Made by a program: the position numbers and the translations under genes. The notes under the pieces were generated by a model. It ran no database searches and was not told the DNA's origin. It saw only the letters and a list, made by a program, of their open reading frames with translations. This document shows positions 16,796 to 25,706 of a stretch of DNA of 64,000 bases, piece by piece; position 1 is the first letter of the stretch, and the number at the start of each line of letters is the position of its first letter. Source of the stretch: Paenibacillus_AB hodogayensis (GTDB lineage: Bacteria > Bacillota > Bacilli > Paenibacillales > NBRC-103111); contig NZ_BAAAYO010000001.1 of the NCBI RefSeq assembly GCF_039536325.1, positions 744,001 to 808,000 on the forward strand. The letters run 5' to 3'.

Positions 16796-17515
16796 ATGAC
16801 CATGAACACAAAATTGACGACGCTCGACTTGAGTCTGAATGTGCCCGGGATGCCCGGCGGAGGCGTATGGACCATTACGCCGACATTGATCTCATCAGGG
16901 GATGCCCATTACCTGGTTGATACGGGAATGCCGGGGATGATGGAAGCTTTGACGGCACAGTTGTCGTCTGCGGGCGTTTCGCTGGAGATGTTGAGCGGCG
17001 TTATTATCACCCATCAAGACATCGATCATATCGGCAATCTCCCGCAAATCCTGGAAATAAATCCGGGAATCGAAGTATTTGCTCATCCTGACGATGCGCC
17101 TTATATTGTCGGAGAGCTTCCGCTTCTCAAATCTCTGCCCAAGATGCTCGAAGCGTTTGGGGCCAGCTTTTCAAGAAACGGCATTCGCATCGATCATCCA
17201 GTTGCTGACGGCGAAACCTTGCATACCGCAGGAACATTCCTAGTGATCCATACGCCGGGGCATACTCCCGGTCACATCAGTCTTTATCATCCAGACAGCA
17301 AGACGCTGATCGCTGGCGATGCGCTGGTCGTTCGGGGCGGTCAGTTGCAAGGACCGAATGAAGCGCAAACGCCCGATTTGCCGGAAGCCTACCGTTCGTT
17401 GAAGAAGTTGACCGGATTTGATATCCGGAAGATTATTTGTTACCACGGCGGCATATTTGAAACGGATGCCAATCCATGCATTTCCACGCTCGCTTCGCGT
17501 GGAGAGAAAGACTAA
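16796..17515 (+). CDS. MBL-fold metallo-hydrolase
   Basis: A protein of about 239 residues with the metallo-beta-lactamase fold. The signature THQDIDHIGN gives the HxxxDH zinc ligands, followed by HTPGHTPGH and the aspartate in LIAGDALV, and a C-terminal CYHGG. Family members are hydrolases (lactonases, thioesterases, glyoxalase II). The start is unsure: a good AGGAGGG site lies near 16740 but the ATG it serves (16756) opens a different frame that stops early. The in-frame starts (TTG 16772, ATG 16796, ATG 16802) lack a clear site. An indel near the start is possible. Third gene of the cassette. Confidence 0.75.
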   Translation: MTMNTKLTTLDLSLNVPGMPGGGVWTITPTLISSGDAHYLVDTGMPGMMEALTAQLSSAGVSLEMLSGVIITHQDIDHIGNLPQILEINPGIEVFAHPDDAPYIVGELPLLKSLPKMLEAFGASFSRNGIRIDHPVADGETLHTAGTFLVIHTPGHTPGHISLYHPDSKTLIAGDALVVRGGQLQGPNEAQTPDLPEAYRSLKKLTGFDIRKIICYHGGIFETDANPCISTLASRGEKD

Positions 17516-17569
17516 AATGGTTGCCGCCTGTAATTTTACTAATAACCGCAATCATGGTATAAGAAAAGT

Positions 17570-18250
17570 ATGAACAATACCAATCGAACCATTGTCAGCC
17601 GCCGTGCTCGACCCGCGAAGGAGCCGCTCAGTCAGGAAGTCATTGTAGAACAAGCATTTCTTTTGTTAAGAGAGGAGGGAATCTCGGGTCTTACCATGCG
17701 TAAGGTGGCTAAAGCTCTGGACACCGGGGCGTCGTCGCTTTATGTCTATGTCAAGGATTTGCAGGAATTGAGCTCCTATGTGCTGGACTATAGCCTGGCC
17801 AATGTCCAATTGCCCGATTCGAATGATGGAACATGGAAGAGCAACCTGTTTGCCGCACTCCTATCTTACCAGCAAGTGCTTTATAAGGACCCCGGTATAG
17901 CCGAGCTTGCCTTGACCACGATGCCCTTGGGTCCCCATTCGCTGGCCCTATCGGAATATTTGCTGAAGCAGTTGACGGCCAGCGGCATCCAGCCCGCATC
18001 GGCAGCTTGGGGGATGGATTTGTTATTGATGTACGCCGCCTCTTCGGCTTTTGAACATGTCTCGTGGTCCAAAAACGAGAAACGGTCGTTTACGTTGATG
18101 AAGGAAGCTTATTTATCCGCCGATGCTTCGCGGTTTCCGTTCATCCATTCGCATAAGAACGTATTGTTTTCCGGCGATGTTTCGAAGAACGAACGTTTTT
18201 TTTGGGGCTTGGAAGTTATTTTGCAGGGAGCATTAAAGCTGGATCATTGA
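17570..18250 (+). CDS. TetR-family transcriptional regulator
   Basis: A 226-residue TetR protein. The N-terminal HTH shows VIVEQAFLLLREEGISGLTM, then VAKALDTGASSLYVYVKD, a form seen in TetR proteins that govern tetracycline or other antibiotic resistance. The C-terminal domain is of the tetracycline-repressor type. It is last in the rightward cassette, 55 bp after the MBL-fold gene, and probably binds the 39-bp operator at 13981 and so also controls itself. The ligand is presumably the drug handled by the cassette. Confidence 0.82.
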   Translation: MNNTNRTIVSRRARPAKEPLSQEVIVEQAFLLLREEGISGLTMRKVAKALDTGASSLYVYVKDLQELSSYVLDYSLANVQLPDSNDGTWKSNLFAALLSYQQVLYKDPGIAELALTTMPLGPHSLALSEYLLKQLTASGIQPASAAWGMDLLLMYAASSAFEHVSWSKNEKRSFTLMKEAYLSADASRFPFIHSHKNVLFSGDVSKNERFFWGLEVILQGALKLDH

Positions 18251-18361
18251 ATGGAACAACAAGCCGAAAGAGACATGCCCATAACTCCGCATATTTGCAG
18301 AGCAGGGTATAGTCCATTTCGGCTCTTGTGGTTTTGAGAACCACTCACTCGATTTCTTCAT

Positions 18362-19603
18362 TCAGTAAGCCCTGCTTACTTGCTTCCCCTTATACAAAAC
18401 GGGTATTGCGGCCGCTATAAGAATCATCCCCATAAAAGCGGGTGCGGCATGACCAAGCGATACATAGATTTGACCTCCAATGATAGGCCCGATCATTCTT
18501 GCCAAAGCCTGAATCGATTGGCTGCCTCCTTGAATCCTTCCTTGTTCGCTCGAATCGACAGACTTGGAGAGCATCCCGTTGAATGAAGGCCCAAAGATCG
18601 AATCGCCAAAAGCGAATATAAACATGCCGGCGATAAGAAAAGGATAGAAGGAGAACAAAGCCGATGCCGCAATAAGGCTGTAGCCTATAATCTCCGAAAC
18701 CATTCCAATCGTAGCGATCTGTTTATCATTAAGTTTTTTCAAAAGCTTGGGCATGATCAAGCCTTGTGAAATGATGTCCAGAAAGCCCATGATGGAAAAC
18801 ATAAGTCCGATTATTGCAGGCTTCCAACTGAAAGTGTCCATTGTGAATTGCGAGAAAACGGCCTGTAAAGATCCGTTCGGTACCCAAAGCAAGAAGGCTG
18901 AGATAAGCAGCCATTTCAAGTTTTTCATGGAAAGCAGGTTTGCAAGCTGTGTAAATGGATTCAGTCTTATAAATGTAATCTCTTTCAGTCTATTATGCTT
19001 CTTAAGGCTCTCCGGCATAAAAAAGAATCCATAAACCACATTCAATAAAGTGATGATTGCTCCAAAATACATCGGTACGGAATAACCAAACTTGGCAAGC
19101 AATCCGCCTACTGTTGGGCCAATGACGCTGCCTACCCCTACAACCGCACTCAACCATCCAAAATATTTGGTTCTCTGTTCCGGAGGAATGATGTCTGCAA
19201 AATAGGCGAAAATCGTGCCAATACTCCCGCCCGTTATCCCCTCAATGATACGCCCGACGAAGAGTACCCATAAAGCTCCTCCTATACCAAAGACGAAGTA
19301 CCCGATTGCGGAACCCAAAAGGCATACTAAGAGCAATGGACGACGGCCGTATTTGTCGCTCAAAGCTCCAAGTACGGGGGCCGCAAAAAACACGCAGAAT
19401 GCATAAACGGAAGTCAGCAGCGTAACCACGATAGCTTGTTCTCCCGGATTGCTTGTATAAGGCTGCACTAAGAAGGGAACGACAGGTGTTATGATACTGA
19501 AACCTATTCCGCAAAGAAACACAGAGATAAGACCGAATAGTAAAGCGTGCTTATTTACGGTTTGGTCTGTGTTCTGTTCATTGTGTGATCCAAATTTGGA
19601 CAT
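18362..19603 (-). CDS. DHA1-family drug efflux MFS transporter (TetA-like)
   Basis: A 413-residue, 12-helix MFS permease of the DHA1 group, with motif A GALSDKYGRRPLLLVC and motif C-like VGVGSVIGPTVGGLLAKFG as in TetA-class and related exporters. It lies in the cell membrane and works by proton antiport. The start ATG follows AGAGAGGGGAATTTC. It has its own promoter with two dyads of the kind bound by MarR proteins, and a MarR gene is just upstream on the same strand. Tetracycline as substrate cannot be concluded from sequence alone. Confidence 0.86.
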   Translation of the reverse strand: MSKFGSHNEQNTDQTVNKHALLFGLISVFLCGIGFSIITPVVPFLVQPYTSNPGEQAIVVTLLTSVYAFCVFFAAPVLGALSDKYGRRPLLLVCLLGSAIGYFVFGIGGALWVLFVGRIIEGITGGSIGTIFAYFADIIPPEQRTKYFGWLSAVVGVGSVIGPTVGGLLAKFGYSVPMYFGAIITLLNVVYGFFFMPESLKKHNRLKEITFIRLNPFTQLANLLSMKNLKWLLISAFLLWVPNGSLQAVFSQFTMDTFSWKPAIIGLMFSIMGFLDIISQGLIMPKLLKKLNDKQIATIGMVSEIIGYSLIAASALFSFYPFLIAGMFIFAFGDSIFGPSFNGMLSKSVDSSEQGRIQGGSQSIQALARMIGPIIGGQIYVSLGHAAPAFMGMILIAAAIPVLYKGKQVSRAY

Positions 19604-19631
19604 GAAATTCCCCTCTCTAGGTTGTATTTTA

Positions 19632-19685
19632 GCTTCCTTGGAAGCAAAAACATCGTATCATAATTTTGCTTCCTCGGCAACAAAA
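19632..19685 (-). promoter_or_regulatory. Promoter with two MarR-type operators
   Basis: On the minus strand, -35 TTGCCG (19675-19680) and -10 TACGAT (19652-19657) are 17 bp apart. A perfect dyad GCTTCCAAGGAAGC lies just downstream of the -10 (19632-19645) and a weaker copy overlaps the -35 (about 19666-19683). The layout fits repression of the efflux gene by the neighbouring MarR protein. Confidence 0.7.
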
Positions 19686-19695
19686 ATGATGGCAA

Positions 19696-19732
19696 ATAAA
19701 AAAGCAGCCCGGTCTCAAAAGATCCCGGCTGC
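19696..19732 (-). terminator. Terminator after the MarR gene
   Basis: On the minus strand GCAGCCGGGATCT pairs with AGACCGGGCTGC, then TTTTTT. It isolates the MarR transcript from the efflux gene promoter. Confidence 0.88.
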
Positions 19733-19759
19733 ATGTAGTTTGGTTTTCAATATTCACAT

Positions 19760-20233
19760 TTATTCCGACTTTATATCTATCCCCTGTTTCTTTATTTCCG
19801 CATCCAAATGCCTGCTATACTTTTCAATGAAGGTAAGCATACTGTCAAATTGCTTCTCGGTTACCTGCTCAAATATGGCTTTATCCCGCTCTTGAAACTC
19901 TTGGTGCAGGTCCTCATGGATGTTAAAAACGACTTTCCCTTGCTCCGTAAGCCTAAAATAAATTTCTTTTTTGTTATCCGGCTTCTGGTAGCTTTCGATA
20001 AGGTCTTTTTTTAAGAGCTTCTTCGTTATTTTACTTATGGCACCCGTAGTCATATAAAGGGACTCCGCAAGTTTTGTCACGTTGGAATCTACATTCTTTT
20101 CAATATATTCGATGCAATGTACTTCAGAAGACTTATGACCCTTAAGGCTGTCTTCCATCTTGAACTTATTAAGCCAAGTCAATTTGTTAAATAAGTCCCT
20201 GAAATTCATTAGGACCTGTTCTTCTTTGTTCAT
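19760..20233 (-). CDS. MarR-family transcriptional regulator
   Basis: A 157-residue winged-helix regulator. The HTH VTKLAESLYMTTGAISKITKKL and the wing YQKPDNKKEIYFRLTEQG are typical of MarR proteins. The C-terminal helices (residues about 105-157) form the dimer contact. The start ATG is chosen because GGGGGAGGACAGGCC precedes it. It is upstream of the DHA1 efflux gene on the same strand, with a terminator between them, and the efflux promoter carries two matching dyads. It is the probable repressor; its ligand is unknown. Confidence 0.87.
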   Translation of the reverse strand: MNKEEQVLMNFRDLFNKLTWLNKFKMEDSLKGHKSSEVHCIEYIEKNVDSNVTKLAESLYMTTGAISKITKKLLKKDLIESYQKPDNKKEIYFRLTEQGKVVFNIHEDLHQEFQERDKAIFEQVTEKQFDSMLTFIEKYSRHLDAEIKKQGIDIKSE

Positions 20234-20363
20234 GGCCTGTCCTCCCCCACCCGGCTCTCTTTTTTCACGTATCGCTCCATTCCGGTTCACTTAAATCAAC
20301 GTTCTGTATTCGTATTTTAACACAGAAAACGAATCTGTTCCTTGGAAAGGGGGAACACCGTGA

Positions 20364-21044
20364 CTAAAAATGAGCATCACAATTGGGGCGACTGTCATCG
20401 GAGCTACGACGATTGATGAGAATCCATTCTGTAATCGCGAAATTGACGATCAACCCAATCCAAATATTGACTTCGAGCACCTGCTCCAGGATCGCCGGAA
20501 CCCCTTGGAACGGCTCATTCCGATGACCCGCGATATACACCAATATGCAGATCGGCGTTACAAGACGCGCACTGGCCGCGACCAGGGTCAAGGCATAGTT
20601 GCGGGTCATCCACACGCCGTGAGCGTCGAATTGCTTGCTCCGGGCGGCCGAATATCCTTTCCATCCGGTAAACAGCCACAACGCCACCAAAGTCAAAAAG
20701 GCCATTTGGCGAACATAACTTTCCGTGTACATGCCGACGACGAGCCCGGTAACGCTGCCGACGGCCACGAATCCGAGATAAAACCGTCCGACCATGCGGT
20801 GCACGTGCGGCCGTTTGGCCCGCAGCCTGGGAAGAAATTGCAGCCATCCGACCAGCAGGGCCAGTAGAGACGCAAAAATATGGACGAGCAGCAATGGGTA
20901 ATGCAGGCGGAACGAATCGTCGATCGCGACCCGGCTTTGCTCGGGATCGAATAATAAGTACGGGTACACGGCAAATCCGGCGGCGATACACGTAAGCGCG
21001 ACGATACCTTTCCAGCCGGTGTGGACTTTGCGCTCCCCCGTCAT
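20364..21044 (-). CDS. DUF2306 family membrane protein
   Basis: A 226-residue integral membrane protein with about six to seven hydrophobic segments. It carries the family pattern HRMVGRFYLGFV after a KRPHVH stretch, and a late FDAHGVWMTRNYALT segment whose histidines resemble haem or metal ligands of related membrane proteins. Function is unknown. The start ATG overlaps the stop of the preceding SGNH gene by four bases, so translation is probably coupled. It is the last gene of a three-gene leftward operon. Confidence 0.78.
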   Translation of the reverse strand: MTGERKVHTGWKGIVALTCIAAGFAVYPYLLFDPEQSRVAIDDSFRLHYPLLLVHIFASLLALLVGWLQFLPRLRAKRPHVHRMVGRFYLGFVAVGSVTGLVVGMYTESYVRQMAFLTLVALWLFTGWKGYSAARSKQFDAHGVWMTRNYALTLVAASARLVTPICILVYIAGHRNEPFQGVPAILEQVLEVNIWIGLIVNFAITEWILINRRSSDDSRPNCDAHF

Positions 21045-21889
21045 CTGGAATCCCCGCTCTCTTTGCCAAGGCTTTCGACAACCCAGCGCACGATCGCTTT
21101 GTGACCTTCGATCGTAGGGTGCACTCCGTCTATGCCCAAGTATGTCGCCTGCGCCGGCAGCCCGAAGCCCGCTTGCGTATCGACGACCGGGTCGGCCATG
21201 CCGCGGATCAAGTCGCCAACAGCGAGAATATCTTCGTTTCTCCAACTAAGCTGCCCCATCTGGAAATGCGTAAACGCGGCGACCCGTTCTTCGTCGAAAG
21301 TCGGCGGCGTTATCCATACCCAGTTGGATTTGGAGCGCGCTGCGACAATCCGCCGCATCTCATGCAAATTCTTGGCGGTCTCCTCCAAGCTCACCAGGGG
21401 CTTCGCAGAGGCAGGACCTACTCGCATCGTATCGTTAGCCCCGATCATGCACAAAATCCAATCCGGCTGTTTGGCCGCGATTCCGTTGATTCGGCCAACA
21501 ACCTGGGTCGACGTATTTCCGGCTACCCCTTCGTTGACCAGGCGAATCCCGTCCTGCGGCCTTTGCAGTTCGAGCAGGTTTCGAAGAATTTCGAACCACG
21601 AAAGCAGGTCGTCCGTCGTGCTTTCGCCCAAGCCGACCACGGTTTCCCCTGCCTTGAACGGCAAGCGATCAATCCACGAGGCAAAATCGGGGGATTGCAG
21701 CAGTTGCTCCGCTGCTTCTTTCGCTTGTTGCTTCAATAGGCTTTTGACGAGCAGGTACGTCTCGATGTCCATGCCGTAAATCGCCGCCAACACCTTGTCG
21801 TCCAAATTGCGCGCGAACGCCAATACTTTCTCGGGATGCTGCGATTGCACCAGCTTCGCCAATCGTCCATCTATTCGCGTATTCATCAT
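21041..21889 (-). CDS. SGNH/GDSL hydrolase family protein
   Basis: A 282-residue protein whose C-terminal 200 residues follow the SGNH esterase plan: block I GLGESTTDD in place of GDSL, block II Gly in NEGVAGNT, block III Asn in IGANDTM, and block V DGVHP with the catalytic Asp-His. These enzymes cleave ester or acetyl groups. The N-terminal 80 residues are helical and not recognised. No signal peptide is seen. It is linked by 4-bp overlaps to the membrane-protein genes on both sides, which implies one function at or near the membrane. Confidence 0.8.
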   Translation of the reverse strand: MMNTRIDGRLAKLVQSQHPEKVLAFARNLDDKVLAAIYGMDIETYLLVKSLLKQQAKEAAEQLLQSPDFASWIDRLPFKAGETVVGLGESTTDDLLSWFEILRNLLELQRPQDGIRLVNEGVAGNTSTQVVGRINGIAAKQPDWILCMIGANDTMRVGPASAKPLVSLEETAKNLHEMRRIVAARSKSNWVWITPPTFDEERVAAFTHFQMGQLSWRNEDILAVGDLIRGMADPVVDTQAGFGLPAQATYLGIDGVHPTIEGHKAIVRWVVESLGKESGDSR

Positions 21890-22278
21890 TCAACACTCCT
21901 TTTAAATTTGACACCTGAATTTCTTCCGGCTTTGTTTTGGACCGTTTTGACCGAACCCCAGAACAACAGCATGGCGACTACCGGGTGCAGCGCAGCAATT
22001 ACGCCAGCGGATGAGAAAACTTGAATAGACAGAAACTGGAACACCACGAGCGCAAACAGTCCCAGACTCACCCACCGTTTCATCCCTTTGATTCCGCTGA
22101 CGAAAGTCAGCAGGAACATGAGCAGGGGGGCCAGGGCGAACCGTTTGACGAACGAACTGTGTATCTCCCAATTCGAAGCATCCGAGAACGTGGCCAGTCC
22201 GGCGATAAACACTTGCGCCACGATGCAGGCCAAAAAGGCCCATGCCAACAATTTGAACATGAATCCACCGACTTGCAT
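21886..22278 (-). CDS. Small membrane protein (DUF6220-like)
   Basis: A 130-residue protein with four hydrophobic segments (about residues 5-25, 45-65, 70-88 and 92-112). The spacing and motifs resemble the DUF6220 family, but the match is by eye only. The start ATG follows GGGAGGAAACGTGC. It heads the three-gene leftward operon and its stop overlaps the next start by four bases. It is divergent from a two-component system, which may control this operon. Confidence 0.65.
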   Translation of the reverse strand: MQVGGFMFKLLAWAFLACIVAQVFIAGLATFSDASNWEIHSSFVKRFALAPLLMFLLTFVSGIKGMKRWVSLGLFALVVFQFLSIQVFSSAGVIAALHPVVAMLLFWGSVKTVQNKAGRNSGVKFKRSVE

Positions 22279-22464
22279 GCACGTTTCCTCCCTCAAACAG
22301 CGATATGGCTAACAATAACCTCCGACTATCACAAAACACAGAGGGAAAAAGTCACAAAACGCTCAACATCGGGTTTCAATCCGCTCAATCGGGCCACGGA
22401 CCAGAGCGGATATGCTACAATGGGGGCAATTCGGAGTCATTTGCACGAATTTGGAGGAACCGAC

Positions 22465-23157
22465 ATGAAGATGAAACGCACCGTATTGATCGTCGACGAC
22501 GACCAAGACATCGTGGAGTTAATGAGGGATTATCTCGAAGACGAGCAGTTCGAAGTGTTGGAGGCGTATAACGCCGAACATGCGATGGAAACATTAAAGC
22601 GCAGCCAGGCCGACTGCATTTTGTTGGACGTGATGATGCCCGGCCAGAGCGGGCTGGAGCTTTGCAGACATATTCGGAAAACGCAAGATACGCCGATCTT
22701 ATTCCTAAGCGCGCGCGGCGAGGACATGGACAAGATCAGAGGGCTCAGCCTGGGCGGCGACGACTATATCGTGAAATCCGCATCGCCCGAGGAAGTCGTC
22801 GCCCGCATTAAAGCCGTGCTGCGCCGCTATGGCAAGCATGAAAAGGATGTCCGCCTAGAGTTGGACTTTGGCCGTCTCGTCTTGGACATCATGGCGCATG
22901 AAGCAAGAATCGATGGAGTTCCAGTGCAGATGACGCCCAAAGAGTTCGATATTCTCTGCTTGTTCGCGGAATACCCTCGCCAAGTGTTCACGTACGAGCA
23001 ATTGCTGCAGCGTTTCTGGGAAGGGATCGGAGACAAGCATTCCGTAACCGTTCATATGGGGAGAATACGCGAAAAAATCGAAGAAGACCCGAGAAAGCCG
23101 GCATATATCGTCAACGTTTGGGGCGTCGGTTACCGTTTCGAAGGGGTGCGGCGATGA
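22465..23157 (+). CDS. OmpR-family response regulator
   Basis: A 230-residue regulator. The receiver domain (1-120) has acidic residues DDD at 11-13 and phospho-acceptor Asp55 in LLDVMMPG. The conserved Lys-Pro-Phe is replaced: the lysine is in IVKSASPEE, without the proline. The C-terminal winged helix ends in the typical SVTVHMGRIREKIE and VNVWGVGYRF. The start ATG follows TTGGAGGAACCGAC. Its stop overlaps the start of the sensor kinase by four bases. It is divergent from the SGNH/membrane operon, a likely target. Confidence 0.9.
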   Translation: MKMKRTVLIVDDDQDIVELMRDYLEDEQFEVLEAYNAEHAMETLKRSQADCILLDVMMPGQSGLELCRHIRKTQDTPILFLSARGEDMDKIRGLSLGGDDYIVKSASPEEVVARIKAVLRRYGKHEKDVRLELDFGRLVLDIMAHEARIDGVPVQMTPKEFDILCLFAEYPRQVFTYEQLLQRFWEGIGDKHSVTVHMGRIREKIEEDPRKPAYIVNVWGVGYRFEGVRR

Positions 23158-24458
23158 AACGGCTTCGCATACGTCAATGGATGGTGATCGGGATGCTGAT
23201 CGTGCTCATCGTTCCGCGGGTGTTTTACGAAATCCCGGGTTTGTTCGATCGGTATGTATGGGACAATGCCAAGTATTCACGGCAGCAGACGGCCATGAAC
23301 GACTTGGTGCGCGCAGTCGGCGAATCCGACGTCGCCCGCTGGAGCGATCCGGACTGGCAGGCAGGGATCGAACAAACGATCGCCGCGGCGCAGTCGGGAA
23401 TCGTCTTGCTCGATGCGCTGGGCCGCGAAATTTATCGGTTCAACTCATCGGGATCGGAATCGGGCGTTGGGCAGGAACTAAGCGTTATGGAACAAGGGCA
23501 CTTGCTGGGGAGAGCCCTTTTCTACTCCCCCAAGCAAACGAGCGAATGGGCGACGGCGTTTACCATTCTCGCAGGAATGTTCGCCATTTTGTTCATCGGT
23601 TTTCAAATCGGCCGCGTCGTCGTGAAGCCATTGGAAGCGATGAGCGCTGCGGCCAGGCGAATCGCCGGCGGCGATTTGGATTTTCAACTTCCCGAATCTA
23701 CGGTTATGGAGGTAGCGGACGTGCGTGCCGCTTTTCAAGCGATGGGCAAGGGGCTCCGGGAATCGCTCATCCGCCAGTCCGAACTGGAAGAAGAACGACG
23801 GTTCTTCATCAGTTCGATTGCGCATGACCTAAGGACCCCCTTATTCGCGTTGCGGGGTTTTTTGGCGAGGCTGGAGCGCGGCGGCAACCCGGAGAAGACC
23901 GCGAGATATGCCGCGATTTGCAGCAAAAAAGCCGAACAATTGGAACGTCTCGTGTCCGATCTTTTTTCTTACGGCCAGTTGTCGTCCTTGGAACAATTGT
24001 TGCGGCCGAAGCCGCTGGATATCGGCTCTTTGTTCGAGGATATCACGGTGGATTATGTACCCCAGGCTAGGGAAAAAGGCATCGAACTGACGTACGAGGC
24101 CCCGGCGGAGAGCCGCGTGCTTCAGGGCGACGCCCATCTGCTGCGGCGCGCGATTGGAAATTTGATCGAGAATGCCCTTCGCTGTACGCCGACAAACGGC
24201 ACCATTTCGGTCCGTTTGCACTTGGAGAACATGCGAGCCTGCTTTACCGTCGAAGATAGCGGGCCAGGCATTCCGGAGCAACACCTGCCCCATCTTTTCG
24301 ATGCATTCTACCGGGGCGACGATTCGAGAAACCCAGACAACGGCGGCACCGGACTTGGGCTTACGATCGCACGCAGAATTATAAGAGCGCACAACGGCAA
24401 CCTCGCGGGCGGGAATCGGAGCCATGGGGGGGCCGTCTTTACGGGCTGGATCGAATAA
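23154..24458 (+). CDS. Sensor histidine kinase
   Basis: A 434-residue HAMP-type sensor kinase. One membrane helix is near residues 8-25 and another near 137-158, with an extracytoplasmic sensor of about 110 residues between, then HAMP. The H-box SSIAHDLRTPLFALRG carries the phosphorylated His; N-box NLIENALRC, G1 DSGPGIP, F-box LFDAFYRGDD and G2 GGTGLGLTIA follow. It phosphorylates the response regulator it overlaps by four bases. Its last 20 bases overlap the convergent YhgE-like gene. The signal is unknown. Confidence 0.92.
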   Translation: MKRLRIRQWMVIGMLIVLIVPRVFYEIPGLFDRYVWDNAKYSRQQTAMNDLVRAVGESDVARWSDPDWQAGIEQTIAAAQSGIVLLDALGREIYRFNSSGSESGVGQELSVMEQGHLLGRALFYSPKQTSEWATAFTILAGMFAILFIGFQIGRVVVKPLEAMSAAARRIAGGDLDFQLPESTVMEVADVRAAFQAMGKGLRESLIRQSELEEERRFFISSIAHDLRTPLFALRGFLARLERGGNPEKTARYAAICSKKAEQLERLVSDLFSYGQLSSLEQLLRPKPLDIGSLFEDITVDYVPQAREKGIELTYEAPAESRVLQGDAHLLRRAIGNLIENALRCTPTNGTISVRLHLENMRACFTVEDSGPGIPEQHLPHLFDAFYRGDDSRNPDNGGTGLGLTIARRIIRAHNGNLAGGNRSHGGAVFTGWIE

Positions 24459-25617
24459 GCTCCTCATTCGTTTTTCCGGAAGGTTTCAGTGCAGATGCAA
24501 GCAGCACGAGAATGCTTCCTATCCCGATCCACATCAGGACGTTCGTCGGATGATTCAGCTTTAACCCTTCGCCGAAGTAAAACAACTCGCGCAGTCCATC
24601 CACCAGGAAGCGCATGGGCAACCAAGACATCACCCAATCCCGATAGAACGGCGAAAGCAATTCGGGCGCGAAGCTAAGAAGAGGAGCGCCGAAAAATAAG
24701 AATAGGACAAAAATCGCCATTCCTCCAAAACCAATCCAAGAGAAGACCGCGGAGATCATGAGGAAGAAGGCAAAATAAGCAATAGACAAGAAAAGAGCGA
24801 TATCCATGAAGTCTGGAATGCTCATACCCCATCTCTCGACAAACCAGGTGAAGCCGAATCCCGCTACGAGAGCCAACAATGCGCCCCAAATCACTTGAAC
24901 GCCATTTGCTTGAAGTTTTTCTTTGCGATTAGCGAATATCGTTTTATTTTTAGCCAACAGGAAAATTGCGCCAGCGATAAGACTGCCCATCCATAAAGGC
25001 TGGAACAAAGTTACGGGAGCATTGCCGTTCGCGCTATTCGTGCCGATTGCATTCACCGGACTGACCTTGCTGACGATAGGCGAAGCCCATGCAGCCGCTT
25101 GTTTCGTTGTAACGGTTCCGCCTTTCTGATCGAATGCGGCAATCAATTGTGCACGCATTTTCTCGTTCAAGCCACTGACCATTTGAGTGAGGATTTGTTG
25201 AGCCATGTTGGCGGCAGTCACATTCATGCCTTGATTGACATAGATCCGGATTTCAGGAGAAACCGGGTTCGGCGAGGCTAGAGATGCTTGGTTCGTACTA
25301 AAATCCTTGGGAATTACCAGTGCGGCATAATACTCTTGATGATGAAGCCCTGTCTTGGCCTCCTCTTCACTCCCCACTTCTATCCATTTAATCGGCGGTT
25401 GCTCGGAAATTGCGGCAGTTGCCGATTTTATGTTGTTCGCAATCACATTCCCCATATTTTCTCCGGAACTCGATCCTGCATCCTCATTCACAATGGCGAC
25501 TGGAAGGTTTTTTGCAGTCGGACTTATGATAGGAATGGCGGTTAAGCTAAAAACGAAAACAATCGCAAGTACGATTAAAGGCAATGCAATAATTAGCTTG
25601 TTCTTGAATAGGCTCAT
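24439..25617 (-). CDS. YhgE/Pip-type or ABC-2-type membrane protein
   Basis: A 392-residue protein with one N-terminal helix (residues 8-30), an extracytoplasmic domain of about 170 residues that opens with NLPVAIVNEDAGSSSGENMG, and five or six C-terminal helices. This is the layout of YhgE/Pip and of DUF3533-like proteins related to ABC-2 permeases. These act in export of small molecules or in phage and secretion-linked membrane complexes; the exact role here is unknown. A TetR gene lies 89 bp upstream on the same strand, as is common for such exporters. Its 3' end overlaps the convergent kinase gene by 20 bp. Confidence 0.75.
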   Translation of the reverse strand: MSLFKNKLIIALPLIVLAIVFVFSLTAIPIISPTAKNLPVAIVNEDAGSSSGENMGNVIANNIKSATAAISEQPPIKWIEVGSEEEAKTGLHHQEYYAALVIPKDFSTNQASLASPNPVSPEIRIYVNQGMNVTAANMAQQILTQMVSGLNEKMRAQLIAAFDQKGGTVTTKQAAAWASPIVSKVSPVNAIGTNSANGNAPVTLFQPLWMGSLIAGAIFLLAKNKTIFANRKEKLQANGVQVIWGALLALVAGFGFTWFVERWGMSIPDFMDIALFLSIAYFAFFLMISAVFSWIGFGGMAIFVLFLFFGAPLLSFAPELLSPFYRDWVMSWLPMRFLVDGLRELFYFGEGLKLNHPTNVLMWIGIGSILVLLASALKPSGKTNEELIRSSP

Positions 25618-25706
25618 TGGTATTCCACCTAACTCCCTAAATTTTATTCATTGATTGAACGTACGGTGAATGAAAGAAGAAAAAAAAAGACGTTCCAATC
25701 ATCTCT

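Noticed and set aside
18262..18340. Possible terminator after the TetR gene (AGCCGAAA/TTTCGGCT and GTGGTT/AACCAC)
   Set aside because: The first arms are about 50 bases apart and the second hairpin is not followed by a T-run, so neither is convincing.
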